Source of the DNA: Pythium myriotylum
Taxonomy: Eukaryota; Oomycota; Peronosporomycetes; Pythiales; Pythiaceae
Length of the DNA stretch: 64,000 nucleotides
Reading direction: 5' to 3'
Assembly: GCA_023091665.1 (NCBI GenBank)
Contig: JALJCQ010000017.1
Location: 1,054,001 to 1,118,000, forward strand
Shown: positions 39,894 through 50,626 of the stretch, one piece after another
Numbering within the stretch: position 1 is the first letter of the stretch
How the letters are laid out: the number at the start of each line of letters is the position of its first letter
Made by a program: the position numbers and the translations under genes
The notes under the pieces: generated by a model
What the model was told of the DNA's origin: nothing
Databases searched by the model: none
Seen by the model: only the letters and a program-made list of their open reading frames with translations

Positions 39894-41289
39894 GGCGGTC
39901 GTCGGGGAAGAGGAAGATGGCGCGCGAGCAAGAAGAGCGTTCAAATTTTGAAAGAGATTTCGGAAATTACGAAAATAGAGGAAGGAAAGAACACAGGATT
40001 GGTGGGAAATAGTTGAATTGCATTTATGTACGATTGAGGAAATGGTTAATTGGATATTGACCATAGGAGAATAGGGAATTGCAGCGAGAGGCAAGATGTG
40101 GGTGCAAAGTGCGTCGGTGGCTCGACGTGAGCGCTGCTTGCACGACGACGAAGTCGATGCCAGCTACGGACAACTCAGCACAAGGCTTCTGAAGGAACTG
40201 TCCTATTGCCGAGAAATCTCCCACGTCGGCCAAGGCCACTCAGTTCTAAAAGAAAATGGTCGTGGGAAGAACTGGAGTAACAGTTCAGTCGATTGTGATC
40301 TCGTACGTGATGGTTACCGTCGGGCTGGCCTTCGCCCTCACCCAGCCGAGCGGGTCCAACTAATGGTGCTGGCGTTCAGGTAGCTCGTTCTCTTGAACTC
40401 TGGTTGGGCGAGCAGTAGGAAACCCAGTGCTGGGAACGATCTGGGCTCCAATGGCCCTACGGGGGGGGAGGGGGGGTTACGAAGTCGCGTCCTGGTCCGA
40501 TCACAAAAGTTGTGTTTTGTGTTTTCAGAGATTCCAGGTTATTGGAAACGGTCCTCGCCCGTTTGCCGCGGTTGTTCTCGATCCTCTGTGCTGGCTTAAA
40601 CCATCTCGAGCTGGGTCAACCAGCCAGACCTAAGACGTCCGAGTACACGATAGTTTGCAGCTTCGCTCATTCCTCACGTCTATGTGGATCTCGGTGCTGG
40701 GGACCAAACTCGGATCCTCCATATCCCCCAAAACTGAGAGAGTTGATGATACGGCTGAAACCTCGACCAGTTATGCTAGCAGAGCTGATGACACCACAGC
40801 TTCACAAACCTCCAAACCTCCGATCACGTTCTCGAACCAACAAGAAACTGTTCTGGGATACAAATCCACTTTTCTTGATCTGGTACAGACCAGGGTCCAA
40901 AATCAAACGCAGTTGCGTTTTTGTGATGACGTGCGGAAGGAACGATCAAAACTCCTTCCGAGCATGCTCCAATGCGGAAAGTACGATAACGGGCAAGGCT
41001 CCTTTTGTCGCGAACGTTGCTTGCCCTTCCTCAGCTCTGGAAGGATTCAGTAGCAAATGTCTACAGAATCTTCAGAGCAACACGAAGGTACCGGTAATCC
41101 GTATTTGGAGACGGCTGACGCAGATCAATCCTGACTCATGCGTCGACATCTTTCTCTTCTCGTGTGCCCCTTCCTTCCATCTTCATTTTGCGTCCAGTTC
41201 GTTGGGAATGGAAGGGGTACGATTGGCTACAATACATGAACGCGTTCGTTCTGAACTCGCTTTGACGAGCCCATTGGTGAAGTCGAATC
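39894..41289. other. Upstream region of ASPM and of member E
   Basis: About 1.4 kb between divergent starts. A 13-base palindrome TTCAAATTTTGAA at 39940-39952 lies about 50 bases before the ASPM ATG; it contains TTTGAA on both strands. A G-rich run occurs at 40459-40476. Long open frames at 40512-41363 and 40655-41053 are judged non-coding. Confidence 0.45.
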
Positions 41290-43524
41290 ATGGGGAACAA
41301 GACGTCAACCTGGACCCGTCGGGGCTTGGATACGCCTCGAGATCAAACAGACGATCACAATGAAGACGATTTCAGCTGCGGAGGACTCAGCGCACGCGAC
41401 GCGTGGGACATCGCGCTCACCTGGCGTCAGCAAATACAGGGATGCGTCCGCCTTGAGACAGACGCACACAAAGCCCAGTTTTGCGTCGTCCCCTCTTTTG
41501 AGTGGGTCACCCTCGTCTTCGATGGGTCGCTTTCAGGTGGACTCAAGGAGGTTGTAGACGTCGACCAAACCGTTGCCGCTGCACGTGCATCCATCATCGT
41601 TTGGTACGCTCTCTCGCGTTGCACAGGTTTCGGCATTGATGAAAACCCGACTTTCTGGCGACGCCTGTTCTCAGAGCTGTATTTCCCAGAGTACCCCAAG
41701 GATGATATCGTATTGCTCAAACATCGAGCCGATCGTCCACAGTTGCCGATTACAGATGCAGTCCGTTTCTTCAGTGATACAGCAAAATCATTTCCTCGCG
41801 TGTGCATCGTTCCAAAGCAGAATGCGGAGGAAGCTTGCATTCGGGAGTTCTTCTCTTCGACGTATTTCGATCAGAGACTAAGTAAAGCTCTAGAGAGCCT
41901 TCAGCCACACGTGATCCCATCTATATCGAGTCAGCGCGCCATTCTCGTGTCGATCGAGGGTGTTGAGGTGGAGAAACTCGCTAGAATTGTTTGCGTTGCT
42001 GGTATCTTTGAGAAGGAGGATAAGCCTTTGATGGGTTTAGATTGGCAGCTTCAATACGTCTTCGTCCAGGGTAACGAGCTACAGCAATCAAGTGCGATAT
42101 TTTCAATCTTGACCAATACGCCGGCAAACATTGTAGTTCGAAAGTGCGAATCGTGGAACCTGTTGCCGGCTCCTCGCCAATCAGCATCGTCACTGATCAC
42201 TCCATTCGACGTTCGGCATGGTCAAAATCGACGAACTCGAGTCTACCTTCTTCAAATGTCCGACTCAGGAGGATATCCAAACACCTTTCCAGCGATTTGC
42301 TCAAGTCTGCCGTTCGCTACCGTGGCCGATTCGATCGATATGTCCTTACCGACGCATCGGGGACGAGTTTACGAGACGATATGCACGAGTGACTGGGCTT
42401 GGCTTGGGTACACATTGTTCCACCCAAATGCCGCGGCAGAGTCGTCCTCGTGCTGCCTTGCCATCGATCTCGCCCAAATGACTGATAGCAGCTTGGATGC
42501 GCTTGAAAAAATGGCGATCGGGAATAACCTCCTGTCCACCATCGATGGTTCAAAGACCTGTATCGGTTACCATCTTGGACGAATTCATGCTGGAACCTCC
42601 ATCCGGGCCGATCCTGTGGAATCAGCCAACATGATTGCAGGGTTTGAGATCGACACATGGGTCACTCTCTCGGTTCAAGCGAGTGAATCAGCCACAACAA
42701 CGCGGTGGGTTCGAGTTATCGTCCCAGGCTTCGGTTTTGGTTGGATTCATCCTTTTGATATTCTCGAGATTATCACGCATACGAGCCTGAGGTCGTGCGT
42801 AAAGAGGTTGCGGGTCAAAATGGGGGGTGCACAACCGAACGGGGCAAGTCATTTGACAAGACTTTTATCACTTCTTGGGGACGGTCTAGAGCATCTTGAT
42901 ATTCAAGGCAAAAGACCCTTCGGACTGTCTCAGATGCAGTCAATCTCGTACCAATGTCCATCGCTGAAGTCTTTATTTGTTCACCACGACGGTTCATTCT
43001 GGGTGAAGAAAGAGGTGACTGCGGCCCCGCGGAGCTCGAAACTGGAAGAACTGGGTCTGTACTGCCTGGATGGAAATGCAAGGTTGTACCAACTGAGCTC
43101 ACCGCTTCTCGAAAATATGAGAATGTTTCGAATTGTGTCTCGATCACGCACATCCTCATTCGCAATCAACCAGAAGATGATTCTCGGTACACTTGTGAGA
43201 TATCCAGGCTTGACACATGTGAGTTGGTCAAACAATCCTGCCGACCCAACGTGGTGGAAGCACATTCGCTACGATGAGCGAAAGAGGCGTTCAGACAAGT
43301 ATCTGAGCAAACTTCGACGCGGGGTTCACGGTGTCACGCAAGGACCGACGAGACTTGACTCCAAGCTAGGGTTTATGAGCGTCGTCCGTTGCAAGGGCAC
43401 ATCGGCAATCGGCTGTCTCGGACCAGACGTTTGCCGCAATATCTTCAGTTTTTCAACAAGTTTTGTACCACGGGAGATTCATGTTGAGGAGGATGATTGT
43501 ACCGAGGGAATTGCTTCGTGGTGA
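41290..43524 (+). CDS. MG-LRR family member E (intact)
   Basis: A 744-residue uninterrupted frame. N-terminus MGNKTSTWTRRG with Gly2 and Ser6 as in myristoylated proteins, then LSARDAWDIALTWRQQIQGC (very close to member F). Landmarks: VWYALSRCTGFGIDENPTFW, ITDAVRFFSDTAKSFPRVCI, LQPHVIPSISSQRAILVSI, DWAWLGYTLFHPNAA, KMAIGNNLLSTIDGS, YHLGRIHAGTSIRADP to VIVPGFGFGWIHPFDIL, YQCPSLKSLFVHHDGSFW, and the tail LGFMSVVRCKG with LGPDVCRNIFSFSTSFVPR. The second Cys of the LSCC module is kept while the first is Arg. It lies tail-to-tail with member F (99 bases between stops). Confidence 0.85.
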   Translation: MGNKTSTWTRRGLDTPRDQTDDHNEDDFSCGGLSARDAWDIALTWRQQIQGCVRLETDAHKAQFCVVPSFEWVTLVFDGSLSGGLKEVVDVDQTVAAARASIIVWYALSRCTGFGIDENPTFWRRLFSELYFPEYPKDDIVLLKHRADRPQLPITDAVRFFSDTAKSFPRVCIVPKQNAEEACIREFFSSTYFDQRLSKALESLQPHVIPSISSQRAILVSIEGVEVEKLARIVCVAGIFEKEDKPLMGLDWQLQYVFVQGNELQQSSAIFSILTNTPANIVVRKCESWNLLPAPRQSASSLITPFDVRHGQNRRTRVYLLQMSDSGGYPNTFPAICSSLPFATVADSIDMSLPTHRGRVYETICTSDWAWLGYTLFHPNAAAESSSCCLAIDLAQMTDSSLDALEKMAIGNNLLSTIDGSKTCIGYHLGRIHAGTSIRADPVESANMIAGFEIDTWVTLSVQASESATTTRWVRVIVPGFGFGWIHPFDILEIITHTSLRSCVKRLRVKMGGAQPNGASHLTRLLSLLGDGLEHLDIQGKRPFGLSQMQSISYQCPSLKSLFVHHDGSFWVKKEVTAAPRSSKLEELGLYCLDGNARLYQLSSPLLENMRMFRIVSRSRTSSFAINQKMILGTLVRYPGLTHVSWSNNPADPTWWKHIRYDERKRRSDKYLSKLRRGVHGVTQGPTRLDSKLGFMSVVRCKGTSAIGCLGPDVCRNIFSFSTSFVPREIHVEEDDCTEGIASW

Positions 43525-43623
43525 CATCTCATACAGTGTTCTGTACACTGATCGACCCAGAACAAATCCAGATCGGCGTACTCAATGGTCTGCATCTCGC
43601 ATCTGAAATCGGTGATGACAGAC

Positions 43624-45771
43624 TCATGATTTCCTGATCTCGAAGCCATCACTGCCTATGAACACGCTTCGTGGCAGAGGACTGGTGGAGAAGCTGCAAA
43701 TAATCGAAAGAATGTCATTATCGAAGCGACTCAGAGCGGTCGAAACCGACTGCTTGTGGTGGACGACGCTCACAAATGCGATCTTGGAGTTTCTTGTCAT
43801 CGGCACCTGTGAGACCTCGTTGTGCCCAACGTCGTATTGGCGCTGAAGGGATAAGGAGTGAAGCCGTCGCTTCTCGTAGCTTGAATATTCGGGTCCTCTT
43901 GCGTAGAGCCAGTGTGCAAATATGATGCCAGGGAACAGCGCAAGCGTCGAAAGAAACGTTTTGTGGGATGGGGCGAAACTCTCCGGGCTCAAAGTCCTTA
44001 GCCGTAAAGTCTTAAGTTCTATGAGATCCGATGAACGGAGTGGGTGTAATCTTGCATGCGAGTCGAGAAGCGAATCAACTGAGAGCTCCAGTTCCTTCAA
44101 TCGTGGTGTACTCACCTCTGGCATACTTTGGGACCAAAACTCACCGTCATGACAGATTCTGAGAGTTCTGAGCGACTGGCAGCGATGAAGAATACTTTGG
44201 ACGGCGTCTTTGTTCAGCGGCAGGCTATCGCTCATGTCGAGCGACTGAAGTCCCTCTCCTAACACCGAAAGCAAGTCGAGCACGGAAGACATGATCGACT
44301 GGTGAAGCTCCCCACTCTGGTCGATAACGTCAGGAATGCCAAGACGTAGATGACGAACACACGATCTTCCGGGTGGACGCGTGGCCAATTCTGCAATGCT
44401 ACTCCGTGGGATCCACCCAAGTCCGTAGCCAGGAATGACGGCACGAACCCAATCATCGAGTTTCTTGACATGCTCCGCTTGCTCGCAAAGAGTGACCCAC
44501 GAGTCTGAGTCAAGCTCAGCAGTGAGATCGGTTCGATTGGTGGCGTCGAGGCGCGCCGTGGCAGAAGTCCCGATGCGTGCAAGGGAATAACTGGTCACGG
44601 TTTTTGAACTGAACTGTAGCGCTGATAGCAGGTTGTTACCAATCGACATTCGCTTGAAGATGTCGAGGTTGAATGCATTACTGTCGTCGTCCACGAGTTG
44701 GATCTCGAGTTGATGAAATGTCCCGGAGTCACTCGAATCAGGATGGAAGATGGCGTAGCCGAGCCAAGCCCACTCATTTGTACTGAGTGCTTTTGCGTCC
44801 ATTCGATCTGAGGCCAACTGCACACCCGTCAGCGAGCGTATCTGAGGCAACGCCGAACAAACGACTGCAATCTTGCTTCGAGATCCGACCGATCGAGTCA
44901 ATGAGAGCGTGTGGGTCGAAAACAGACACGGCGATGACGCTGCAGAATTCGGCAAAAGTGTATCGACAGTGCCGCGATGGGTGTGAAAAAGATGCGAGAA
45001 TTCGCAATCTTCAACCACGATCTGCGCGCTGCATTGTATCGAAACCTCGCGAATTGCTGTCGTGTACCTTGTGTCTTGGCGGCGTAGTACTACCATCTCC
45101 AAGGAAAACACAGGGATATCAGAAGACCGTGGCGGGATCATCACGACTCGTGCGACCTCCTCGATGTGGAGCCCTTCTATGGCGAGCGGAATCTTCCGTC
45201 TGGCGAACACTGACTGGCAAATAAATGGCTGAAGCTTGTCTAGCACTTTTTGGAGTTTTCTATCGCCCGTGTTTCCTGCTAAGAGCAGCACGTGCAGACA
45301 CTCGCGATCCTGTGGGAACTTGGGCACAATTCTCACACGTGGAAACGTCTGGTCCTCGCCATCGAAGAACCGAACCGCATCCGAAATCGGTCGCTGCGGT
45401 CGGTATGGAGTGGTTCTCCTCACGCCGCCTGGGCTCTTCTTCGGCTGCGCGAGTGCGTGGAGCTCCGAGAACACGCGCCGCCAGAAGTACGGGTTCTCAT
45501 GGCCGCCGTATCCGGCGCAGCAGCTGAGTGCGAGCCACGCGATGGACGCCGCGCGCGCCGCGAACGCTGCAGCTTTGGCGTCCTTGACTTCTTTGAGCCC
45601 GTCCGCCGGAGACCCGTTGAACACGAAGGTCACCCATGAGAAAATCGGGACGATGGTGTTCTGGGCCTCGCGCGATGCTGCGTCAGTCTCGAGACGCACG
45701 CAGCCCTGCAGCTGGTCCTTCCACGCGAGCGCGGCGGCCCACGCGTCTCGCTCGCCCAGGCGCTTCCTCAT
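43624..45771 (-). CDS. MG-LRR family member F, N-terminus lacking MG
   Basis: A 715-residue frame beginning MRKRLGERDAWAAALAWKDQ. The region upstream of this Met meets an in-frame stop after a few codons, so the Met-Gly leader of the other members is missing and membrane tethering by myristate is not expected. Landmarks: IAWLALSCCAGYGGHENPYF, ISDAVRFFDGEDQTFPRVRI, EWAWLGYAIFHPDSS, RMSIGNNLLSALQFS, LARIGTSATARLDA to VIPGYGLGWIPRSSI, HRCQSLRTLRICHDGEFWS and the tail KIAFVSVVHHKQ with FDNDILSIICSFSTSPLPR. It is most similar to member E (shared QLQGCVRLETDA near the N-terminus), so E and F are probably a recent inverted duplicate. Confidence 0.8.
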   Translation of the reverse strand: MRKRLGERDAWAAALAWKDQLQGCVRLETDAASREAQNTIVPIFSWVTFVFNGSPADGLKEVKDAKAAAFAARAASIAWLALSCCAGYGGHENPYFWRRVFSELHALAQPKKSPGGVRRTTPYRPQRPISDAVRFFDGEDQTFPRVRIVPKFPQDRECLHVLLLAGNTGDRKLQKVLDKLQPFICQSVFARRKIPLAIEGLHIEEVARVVMIPPRSSDIPVFSLEMVVLRRQDTRYTTAIREVSIQCSAQIVVEDCEFSHLFHTHRGTVDTLLPNSAASSPCLFSTHTLSLTRSVGSRSKIAVVCSALPQIRSLTGVQLASDRMDAKALSTNEWAWLGYAIFHPDSSDSGTFHQLEIQLVDDDSNAFNLDIFKRMSIGNNLLSALQFSSKTVTSYSLARIGTSATARLDATNRTDLTAELDSDSWVTLCEQAEHVKKLDDWVRAVIPGYGLGWIPRSSIAELATRPPGRSCVRHLRLGIPDVIDQSGELHQSIMSSVLDLLSVLGEGLQSLDMSDSLPLNKDAVQSILHRCQSLRTLRICHDGEFWSQSMPEVSTPRLKELELSVDSLLDSHARLHPLRSSDLIELKTLRLRTLSPESFAPSHKTFLSTLALFPGIIFAHWLYARGPEYSSYEKRRLHSLSLQRQYDVGHNEVSQVPMTRNSKIAFVSVVHHKQSVSTALSRFDNDILSIICSFSTSPLPRSVFIGSDGFEIRKS

Positions 45772-45943
45772 CAGTCCGTAGCTCTTCGATTTTCTTTCAT
45801 ATTCATTGACGAGGTTCTACGTCGTTCGATACCCTCTCCTAGTCGATATGTCTTTAGAGAGGAGAATGTCGTGCGAAGGTGGCTTTCAACAGCTGAATTA
45901 ACACAATGTCGCAGGAAAATTTGTACAGTGCGTTTTATGTACG

Positions 45944-48082
45944 TTAAGATACTTCAGTACACTCGCCGACCCAGACATCGCGGAGCAGCGAGCCGGAGGC
46001 AAAGGCAAAGATATGGGAGCTGAGGTCTCGATGGACGCGAGCGACTGCAGACGAGGGGTTGCTGGTCTGTCTGGCGTGGACGACGCTGAGGAATGCCGCT
46101 CTAGCATCCAACTGTCGGTTTTCAAAGAAGCTGTTACCGAGCCACTTGTGGGTATTGATACGACCCTTGATATAGGCGTCGTCGACTTGGCTGAGGAAGC
46201 GCGTGTTGGCTCACTCGTTCGGGTCGCACACATGGAAATATGCTAGCTTGCGTAGAGAATTCACGAATGCGCAGACGGCAGACCTGTTTCGGGAGAAAGT
46301 CTGGTAGGTGGTGAGAACTCGCAGAGCCGACAGATGCTGGAGCACCGAGTTGAGCATGTCTTGGTGCGGCTGATGCAGGTCTCCACCGTCTAGAGATAGA
46401 CTCAATTGCTCGAGACGAGGAAACTTGGATAGCTCCTGTTGTTGGACTGGATACGTCCACATCGTGCTATCATGGGCTACACTAAGCGATTTGAGAGCCG
46501 GGCACGCAAGAAGCAATCTGCGCAGCTGATCAGCCGAGAATGCTCCACACCCACCGATATCCAATCGCTCCAATCGTGAGCCGAGGATCTCGATAAGGCG
46601 AAGCACGGCGTTGGAGTCGAAATGTTTGCCGCCGCGAACTCGCAGTCCGCGTAGCCACGACTCACCTGGTGGGTGAGACGAGATCCCAGTGATGGCGGAG
46701 GAGCGCACCCATCCAAATCCGACGATGGGAAGAACAATGCGGGCCCAGCCGTTGAGTTCAAACACTCGATTGGATGAGTCCACGCAGAGGTAGGCATACG
46801 TCGCATCGCTTAAATGGTGTGCGTCGCGGGCTTCATCGTTCGGAGATACTCGCACGACCGTGCCGGGGCAAATTCGCACTGCATGATACGAGAAGCTTGT
46901 GTAGTCTTGCGATTTAAGCTCGGCATTGACGAAATTGATACCCTTTCCCATCGATTCAAGCGATGCCACTGAATCGCGAGTGATGCTGTCAGCGCTGACG
47001 TCAAGATTCCGCCACGAAGAATGCTTCGTTTCAGGATGGAAGATGGCGTAACCGAGCCATGCCCATGTCATAGATTCGCTTGTCGAGGCCCCAACGGCAT
47101 CATCGGACTTGGTCAGGGACACAACCTGGACAGTTGAGACAGCTGTCGAGTATGGCAGCGCAGAGCAAATTCTGCTGATGAGGTCGGAGGAGGCAACGTC
47201 GTCGCTCATTCGAAGAGTCTGGAACCGAAATCCATCAGAGCAATTGCTGATGTAATCGCTAGGTGTTGTACGCGAAGATGCCAGCAAGCAGCGAGCGTCG
47301 TCCACGGACTGAACTTCAAATGCATCCATCGAGAGCTCGAGTTCTGACCGTTGGTGGGGATGTGGTGACTGGACGAGAACTGAATGCAGGCTAAAGTGAG
47401 GATCCCTCGCAGTGGGATTGCTCAATACCGCTGACACGTTCGTGACGGCGATTCCGCTTGTGCTTTCAAGGCGAACAGGAATCGTTCGTCTTGCTCGAGA
47501 GGGCATTACGTATGGCTCCAGCTGAAGTCGAATGAGCTCGATTTTGGCTTGCTCTCGTTCGGGAGTGGACGAAGTGAAGAATGCGTCGCATTGGGCAACG
47601 TTCTGATATTGGAGGTGGATCTGCGGGAACACGCACTCGGATGCATCAAAGAAACGCACAGCATCTGTGACGACGGGGAATGTGGGAGGGTACTTGAACT
47701 CGTCGCATGGCTGCTCACGCTGGAGCTCATTAAACACGCGTTTCCAGAATCGAGGGTTCTCTCTCGCACTGTAGCCGGGACAGCATGACAGCCAAAACCA
47801 TGCAAGCGTGGCAGCTCTCGCGACCGCTGCATCTTCTTGAGTATCTACGCGGATTTTGACCCACGCATAATTTCCGACCACCGAAAATGGGTCGACACGC
47901 ATGATCTCCTCCTTCAGCCGCAGCCGCTCGTGGCCGCTGTGAACACTTTGCAGCTGCTGGGCCCACGCCATGGCGATGGCCCAGGCCTCCTCTTCGGGGA
48001 CCGCAGGCACACCGAGTGGCGCGCCATGCAGCGCCTCAACGGCTTCGGCACTTGAGTGTGTCGACGGATCCGTTGTGCACAT
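45944..48082 (-). pseudogene. MG-LRR family member G with in-frame TGA
   Basis: The frame from 48082 (MCTTDPSTHSS) encodes 623 residues and then meets TGA at 46213-46211. The same frame continues without a shift for 88 more codons to TAA at 45944 and encodes the family tail: ARAAFLSVVHARQTS and VHRDLSSHIFAFASGSLLRD. A single nonsense change therefore removed the C-terminus. Upstream landmarks are all present: LAWFWLSCCPGYSARENPRF, VTDAVRFFDASECVFPQIHL, WAWLGYAIFHPETK, HAVRICPGTVVRVS to VLPIVGFGWVRSSAI, ACPALKSLSVAHDSTMWT. The N-terminus lacks Gly2. Readthrough or a functional truncated form are alternatives. Confidence 0.8.
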
Positions 48083-49349
48083 GGAAAATCGAGATGTGAC
48101 CCAGACCCAGCAACTGACTGACTGCGGCTCGTGGATCCACGCGGCGAAGTGTCATCAGTCTCGTCCGCCGTGTGCACGCAATGTGTGATGCGCGACAAGG
48201 TGAATGAGTTATGGAAAACGAACCCACATCTTGCGTTTTTGAGTTGGGTTCAGACAGAGATCTTTTGGTCAGCATTTTTGTGGGTGCAGCCCATGAAGTA
48301 CTGGTTTTAGTGTGAGTACAGAGTTCGAAATCAGGTTTTGGTCTCGGCAAATCCTCGAGCACACCACCAGGTGGTGAAGCTTCCAGCCGAGAAACTGAGA
48401 TTTCGTGGAACACAACGAAATCTCATCGTCAAGCCGAATGAGTCGCTCGAAAAAACACAGCAGACCAGCCCAAATTGTTATAAAGAATGAGGAACTCTAC
48501 CTCGGATAAAGCTCATCGCGAACCGTACTGTAGGTGAAGAGGATACAAAAGCAAAACCGTGATTCATATTCTAGGATGAGTCAGATCCCGCGTGGACTCG
48601 TTGAATAGTCTCACGCGTCTTTCGAATTTGTCGTGTGCTCCCAGGAGGTAAATGGCGTGACGTATGATGTGAGGGCAGGTGGCGTTGGTTGGAAGTGAAG
48701 TCTATTGAGATCAACTGTGTGATTACTAATAGCTACATGCAATACGTGCAAAATCTACGGTTGCTCAACGCGGTGGGGGGGAGGTCCACCATGGAAGTAG
48801 ATCGTTGGAGAGCAGATCGGGAAGGTCGGAGTGGCCGTCCAGCGAGGAGGCAGGTGGCGTGGCGAGTGATATCAGGAGATAATGGCCGTGTCGTGTGATT
48901 TCAGTGGGCGATTCCACCGAAGTTTCCCCATTCTGTGGGATTAATGATGGGCTGTGTGTGTGTGCGGGGGGGGCAGTGGGAGTGAAGATAAGTTCAGAAA
49001 CATTTTCGCAGCCAGCTGAGAAGTGCAGTTTCTTCTCGGGAAGCGGTCTGATTGACCACTAGTCAGAATGCAACAACACTTCTCGCGGGGGTCGGAAGGG
49101 TTTTGGTCAGCGAAGAGCCACTATTTTAAAGCGTAGTGGCTCTCCAAAACAAGTTGACAACTTGGAATGCGAAATGGCCCCAAGACAACGGATTCAAAAG
49201 TCGGAGGGTCGAAGTGGTAGATTGAATAGCATGATAGGGCAGTATTCGGTCTGTTTTTGTCTACAATGATCCATCGTTTCCCTCTCCGATGGCTTCCCCT
49301 CAAATGAGTCACTTGAGGGGAATTTACGGCTCTTTAAAGAAGCCGTAAC
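48083..49349. other. Intergenic region with three hairpins
   Basis: About 1.27 kb upstream of member G and next to the retroelement relic. The right end holds three perfect or near-perfect inverted repeats (49114-49143 with outer arms at 49100-49106 and 49144-49150; 49294-49322; 49324-49348). No gene is seen. Confidence 0.5.
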
Positions 49350-50450
49350 TTTGACGAGTGAACGAGTGAAGTGTATTGAGTTCATCCTGTGAATCCTAAC
49401 AGCTTGGGGGGGGGGGGGGGGGGGGGGGGGGGCTGGTACAATTAGGCCTGTGGGGCTTCAACATGGCGGCTCGGGGATGTCCACCATGGACTCAGTTCAT
49501 TGTGCAGCAAAATCGACAAGTCGGCAGTGCCGGTTTGGGAGTGGAGGGTGATGGTGTGGGTGGCTGCGCCTGAGTTTAGCCGAGCTTGACCAATTTCCCC
49601 GCCATCTTGTTGTGGGCCCGAGAATGTGAGGTCCACGCTGAGACTTCAACGAGGTCAGCGAGTTTGCGCGCGTGCAGGAAGAGGTTGCGTAGCGCGGTAC
49701 GTCGAGGAGGGCGATGATCGCGAAGTTGCGAATGAGTACGGTGCTGTGACCGATAACTTCCAGCTGGGTGAGGTTACGTTCCCGGACTGCTTGGAGGCCT
49801 GCAGCGAGGCCTTTGTAGGCGACTTGGTGGGATATGACACCAGCGGTCGTGAGGACGGCGCTTGTGGCCCAGATAATCGAGGCATCCCCCGAGGCTTTGG
49901 CCGCTCTGATGAGGACGGCCGCTGCCGCGGACGTCTCGGATGCACCAGAAGAACCCCCATCGAAGAATAGGAGGTGGATGTGAGCTTGGGCGGGTTGGCC
50001 CGCAGGGTGGGTGGTCGGTGGGACGATCAACTTGGTCCAAAAGGTTGCGCGCAGTTCGTCAACCAGGACAGTCTCCGCTGTGGTGGAGGAGGGTTCTGCC
50101 GCTAGCCGTGTGCTAAGCACCATCTGAGATTCCCGCATCGCTGTCTGATTTGGCTGTCATGCCCACGCTGTGCGAGTTCCCTCATCCGCTTGCTGCGACA
50201 TCCCCACGCGTGCCTTCCCACGGACAAGACGATGTTGCACGTGGCATTCGCGTCTTGAAGATGCGAGCACTGCGCCTTCCCTTTGTGGGTGTGGCGGCCC
50301 GAGACACCCGCGTCAAAGGTCCAAACGTGCCAAGCGAAGCCAATCTCTTGCAATATCCCACGCTTTTGCAGCCTTTCCACGAAGTAACGGCCACTGAGTC
50401 AGTCATCTCCCTGACGGTCTCCGATAAAGTCAGACTGATGTCCATCCGTG
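49350..50450 (-). mobile_element. 5'-truncated non-LTR retrotransposon end with RNase H domain
   Basis: On the minus strand the frame 50138-49497 (213 residues) contains an RNase H-like domain: LLFFDGGSSGASET, then VLIRAAKASGDASIIW, SHQVAYKGLAAGLQAV and LEVIGHSTVLIRNF. It is related to the copy at 63277 (SHQAEYKGLLTGLQAA, LEVIGTNACLLRQL). The first catalytic Asp is kept but the Glu of the HQAEY motif is Ala, so it is inactive. The 3' untranslated part also matches the other copy (AAGCTRTTAGGATTCAC and GAACTCAATA), placing the 3' end near 49350. Sequence up to about 50450 on the 5' side looks like remnants of the preceding domain. Both boundaries are approximate. Confidence 0.65.
49406..49432. 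repeat. Homopolymer of 27 G
   Basis: An uninterrupted run of 27 G lies within the 3' part of the retroelement relic (a poly-C run when read in the element's sense). The related copy has a C run in another place. The exact length is prone to sequencing error. Confidence 0.9.
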
Positions 50451-50581
50451 ACGGCGTCCTTTCACGAGGGCACGCCAGCGGAAGTTACACTCAAGACAGA
50501 CGATCCGTTACTCGTGTGTGAGCTCGCCCCACGGAACCCGTCTCGCTTTTGCAGCAACTCAGAGTGGGCCGGGAGTCTCGG

Positions 50582-50596
50582 TCCACTCTGCAATTT
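50582..50596 (+). promoter_or_regulatory. Oomycete initiator plus flank of the Cys/Trp-rich secreted gene
   Basis: TCCACTCTGCAATTT fits the oomycete consensus YCAYTYYNCAWTTT and ends 31 bases before the ATG at 50627. This helps choose that ATG over the earlier in-frame Met at 50549. Confidence 0.6.
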
Positions 50597-50626
50597 ATCT
50601 TCTCCTCGACAATCTCCTCCGACCGA

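Noticed and set aside
40512..41363. 283-residue plus frame before member E
   Set aside because: Overlaps the start of member E out of frame and has random composition without motifs.
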